From assembly GCF_900167145.1 (NCBI RefSeq), contig NZ_FUWG01000012.1, positions 1-64,000 on the forward strand: 64,000 bases of DNA, read 5' to 3'. Positions 61,478-64,000 of the stretch are shown here, piece by piece; position 1 is the first letter of the stretch; each line of letters starts with the position of its first letter. The notes under the pieces are model-generated. The model saw only the letters and a list, made by a program, of their open reading frames with translations. It did no database searches and was not told the DNA's origin. Made by a program: the position numbers and the translations under genes. Source of the DNA: Treponema porcinum (GTDB lineage: Bacteria; Spirochaetota; Spirochaetia; Treponematales; Treponemataceae).

Positions 61478-63370
61478 CTATTCTACGGAGATGGAATTCC
61501 CTGTGTACAAATGATAGTAGCGTCCTTTCTGATTTATAAGCGACTCGTGCGTTCCGCGCTCGATAATCCTACCTTTTTCAAGGACAAGAATTTCATCTGC
61601 ATTGCGGACAGTTGAAAGACGGTGCGCAATCACAAAAACAGTACGCCCTTTCATAAGGCGATCCATACCTGTCTGGATAAGAGCTTCAGTCCGCGTATCA
61701 ATGGAACTTGTAGCCTCGTCAAGAACAAGAACAGGCGGATTTGCAACTGCCGCGCGCGCAATGGCAAGAAGCTGCCGCTGTCCCTGGCTTAAATTCGCGC
61801 CGTCGCCGGAAATTACCGTATCGTAGCCGTTTTCAAGGTGGCGGATAAAGCCGTCTGCATTTGCAAGTTTTGCCGCTTCAAGAACCTGAGCGCGGCTTGC
61901 CTCAAGATTTCCGTATTTTATGTTGTCAAAAATCGTTCCGGTAAAAAGATGAGTATCCTGAAGAACCATTCCCAAAGAACGGCGCAAATCATCTTTTTTT
62001 ATCTCATTCAGCGGAAATCCGTCATATAAAATCCGTCCGTTTTCTTCAGGAACGTCATAAAAGCGTGAAAGCAGGTTTATCACCGTAGTCTTACCGCTTC
62101 CCGTAGAACCTACAAGCGCAATTTTCTGCCCCGGCTTTGCGTGAATGCTGATATTATGAAGAACAGTTTTATTCTCCCTGTAGCCAAACGAAACGTCATC
62201 AAAAACAACTTCTCCGTTCAGGCGAATAAGGTGATTGTCCGCATTGTCTTTCCACGCCCATTCGCCGGTATACGCAAACGACTGAACCAGTTTTTTTTCG
62301 CCGTCAATTTCTGCCTCGTATGCATTCACCAGAAGGATTCTTCCGTCATCTGTTTCCGGCAATTCGTCTATCGTACTGAAAATCCGTTCTGCGCCGGCAA
62401 GAGCATTTAAAATCGAATTGAACAGCTGGCTTATCATCGTAACAGGCTGACTGAACGAACGCGTATACTGCAAAAATGCCGCAACCGTTCCCAAATCCAT
62501 ACTTCCCGTAATTACAAAAAAAGCACCCAAAATAGCAACAAATGCATATTGTATATGCGTAAAGTTTCCCATTATTGGTCCCAGAATATTTGCAAACGTA
62601 TTGGCTTCCATTCCCGACTGCTGCAATCTGTCATTCAGAACGGCAAAATCTGCCTCAATGACTTTTTCGTGATTAAAAACTTTTACGACCTTCTGCCCTT
62701 CGATATGTTCTTCTATATATCCGTTCACAATTCCGATATTTTTCTGCTGTTCCCGGAATGCAGATGCGCTCCTCTTTCCAATTTTTCGCGCAACAATCAT
62801 CATAAGCGCAAGGCTTCCTGCAATAACCGCAGTCAAAACCGGACTGAGTACCAGCATCATCACAAAAACGCCAAGAACCGTAACAGATGACGACATCAGC
62901 TGCGGCACGGACTGGCTGAACATATCGCGAAGCGTGTCCGTATCATTGGTAAAACGGCTCATAATCTCGCCGTGCGGATGGGCATCGTAATATTTTACAG
63001 GAAGTTTCTCAAGTTTATTGAACAAATCAACGCGAATTTTGAACAGAAACGACGTAATAATGTGCAGCTGAATTCTGTTAGCACACCACGTTGCCGCCGC
63101 CCCTAGAGCAAGAATCACCGCAAGCCGTACCAGCAAAAGCAGGAACGAATGAAAGTCCGGAGACTCGTCATTTATCATAGGAATTATATAATCATTCAAC
63201 GCTGGTTTTATAATGTATGAACTTGCAACGCTTGCAAACGAACTTACAAGAACGCACAGGAACACAAGAAACCACAGCGCCTTGAACTTTCGCAGATGGC
63301 TGAATATCCGCAAAATGACCTTTTTTGTATTCTGAGGCTTTGCAACCCCTTTAATTTTTACCGGTGGCAC
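61478..63370 (-). CDS. ABC exporter half, canonical ATPase site
   Basis: The protein starts with GTG with AGGAG before it and has 630 residues. Six membrane segments fill about 30-330, and an ATPase domain about 385-620. Walker A is GSTGSGKTT, the signature is LSQGQRQ, Walker B ends in VLVLDEATSS with catalytic Glu, and the switch is AHRLSTV. A linker of about 60 residues between the domains (ILLVNAYEAEIDGEKKLVQS) is longer than usual. It pairs with the upstream gene to form a heterodimeric exporter, 9 nt apart. The substrate is unknown, perhaps lipid or drug. Confidence 0.93.
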   Translation of the reverse strand: MPPVKIKGVAKPQNTKKVILRIFSHLRKFKALWFLVFLCVLVSSFASVASSYIIKPALNDYIIPMINDESPDFHSFLLLLVRLAVILALGAAATWCANRIQLHIITSFLFKIRVDLFNKLEKLPVKYYDAHPHGEIMSRFTNDTDTLRDMFSQSVPQLMSSSVTVLGVFVMMLVLSPVLTAVIAGSLALMMIVARKIGKRSASAFREQQKNIGIVNGYIEEHIEGQKVVKVFNHEKVIEADFAVLNDRLQQSGMEANTFANILGPIMGNFTHIQYAFVAILGAFFVITGSMDLGTVAAFLQYTRSFSQPVTMISQLFNSILNALAGAERIFSTIDELPETDDGRILLVNAYEAEIDGEKKLVQSFAYTGEWAWKDNADNHLIRLNGEVVFDDVSFGYRENKTVLHNISIHAKPGQKIALVGSTGSGKTTVINLLSRFYDVPEENGRILYDGFPLNEIKKDDLRRSLGMVLQDTHLFTGTIFDNIKYGNLEASRAQVLEAAKLANADGFIRHLENGYDTVISGDGANLSQGQRQLLAIARAAVANPPVLVLDEATSSIDTRTEALIQTGMDRLMKGRTVFVIAHRLSTVRNADEILVLEKGRIIERGTHESLINQKGRYYHLYTGNSISVE

Positions 63371-63379
63371 AATTTTCTC

Positions 63380-64000
63380 CTACACAACATCAGCATCTCC
63401 CATTGTCTGCTGAGATTCGTTTACTTCCCTATAAATAGTGTTAGTCTGCAAAAGCTCTTCATGAGTTCCCTGACCGATTATTTTTCCATCATCCAGAACA
63501 AAAATACAGTCTGCATCCTTTACGGAGCATATTCTCTGAGCAATGATGATTTTTGTAGTATCAGGGCAGAGTTTTCTAAGCGCATCGCGTATTCTTTTTT
63601 CCGTTGCAGTATCAACAGCACTTGTGCTGTCATCAAGAATTAAAATCTTAGGATTTTTCAGGAGAGCACGTGCAATACAAAGACGCTGTTTCTGTCCGCC
63701 GCTTAAATTCACGCCCCCCTGCCCCAACACGGTATCATATTTTTCAGGGAATGAAAGGATAAAATCTGCCGCATCAGCAGCGCGGCACGCAGCAGCAATT
63801 TCCTCATCGGAAGCATTGGCATTTCCCCACAGCAAATTTTCCTTAATCGTCCCGCTAAAAAGCACATTTTTCTGAAGGACGACTGCAACGCTGTTCCTTA
63901 AAGCCTTAAGCGAATATTCGCGGACGTTTTTTCCGCCAGCAAGAACTTCACCGGAAGATGCATCATACAATCGCGGAATCAGGTTTACAAGAGTAGTTTT
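63380..64000 (-). CDS. ABC exporter half, degenerate ATPase site (partial, cut by window end)
   Basis: Only the C-terminal 207 residues are in the window; the frame is open to the right edge and begins inside Walker A (KTTLVNLIPRLYDASSGEV). The signature NLSGGQKQR is intact. Walker B is ILILDDSTSAVD, with Asp in place of the catalytic Glu, and the switch His is Gln (IAQRICSV). This is the usual mark of the degenerate half of heterodimeric exporters such as BmrC/TM287. Partner: the gene at 61478-63370. Confidence 0.93.
   Translation of the reverse strand, partial: KTTLVNLIPRLYDASSGEVLAGGKNVREYSLKALRNSVAVVLQKNVLFSGTIKENLLWGNANASDEEIAAACRAADAADFILSFPEKYDTVLGQGGVNLSGGQKQRLCIARALLKNPKILILDDSTSAVDTATEKRIRDALRKLCPDTTKIIIAQRICSVKDADCIFVLDDGKIIGQGTHEELLQTNTIYREVNESQQTMGDADVV

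Overview
The window looks like a chromosomal segment of a Treponema (Spirochaetota). The left edge holds the 5' part of a treponeme-like 16S rRNA gene. Other markers are a cheA / cheW-cheR fusion / cheX / cheY chemotaxis operon of the treponemal type, a UPF0164 (FadL-like) outer-membrane protein, and many spirochaete-style exported proteins. KDG kinase plus KDPG aldolase suggest use of uronic acids or pectin, as in gut or rumen treponemes. The species cannot be fixed from the sequence alone.

Layout. 1-906: 16S 5' part and its promoter, reading out of the window. 1263-9665: a coiled-coil protein, then a two-gene unit of a periplasmic repeat protein and a very large sensor with a SpoIIE/PP2C phosphatase. 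9790-11076: UPF0164 protein. 11108-15149: GH57 enzyme with a DUF4912 partner, a PHP phosphatase and an atypical response regulator. 15184-20249: chemotaxis operon. 20434-33967: a mixed block with a putative barrel, dapL, pncB, kdgK-eda-ttcA, an SDR, icd, murI, a pentapeptide-repeat/MBL pair, a HExxH membrane protein and an unknown protein. 34103-39038: ilvN, thrA, a sugar nucleotidyltransferase and deoD. 39230-44397: a possible small RNA, a class A PBP, a ParB-like protein, tyrS and a small barrel. 44394-53114: rlmJ, nadE, a small HD hydrolase, valS, tpiA and pgk. 53242-57491: a radical SAM protein, lrgAB, a lipoprotein and gap. 57500-58800: a decayed region with an S41-protease remnant, a 15-bp inverted repeat and two small ORFs. 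58832-64000: clpB and a heterodimeric ABC exporter, the second gene cut by the window end.

The genes form short operons separated by clear intrinsic terminators. The most striking pattern is at the promoters. At least sixteen genes have a sigma70-type -10 hexamer ending only 6-8 nt before the start codon, usually with a -35 at 16-18 nt and no Shine-Dalgarno, which predicts leaderless mRNAs. Other genes (gap, pgk, tyrS, thrA, pncB) have ordinary leaders with AGGAG-like sites. So two modes of translation start seem to coexist here, and the rule also fixes several start codons. Other leads are a possible H-type pseudoknot in the pncB leader, an orphan terminator that may end a small RNA at 39230-39306, an internal start in the 1604-residue phosphatase, and a palindromic site at a promoter inside the che operon.
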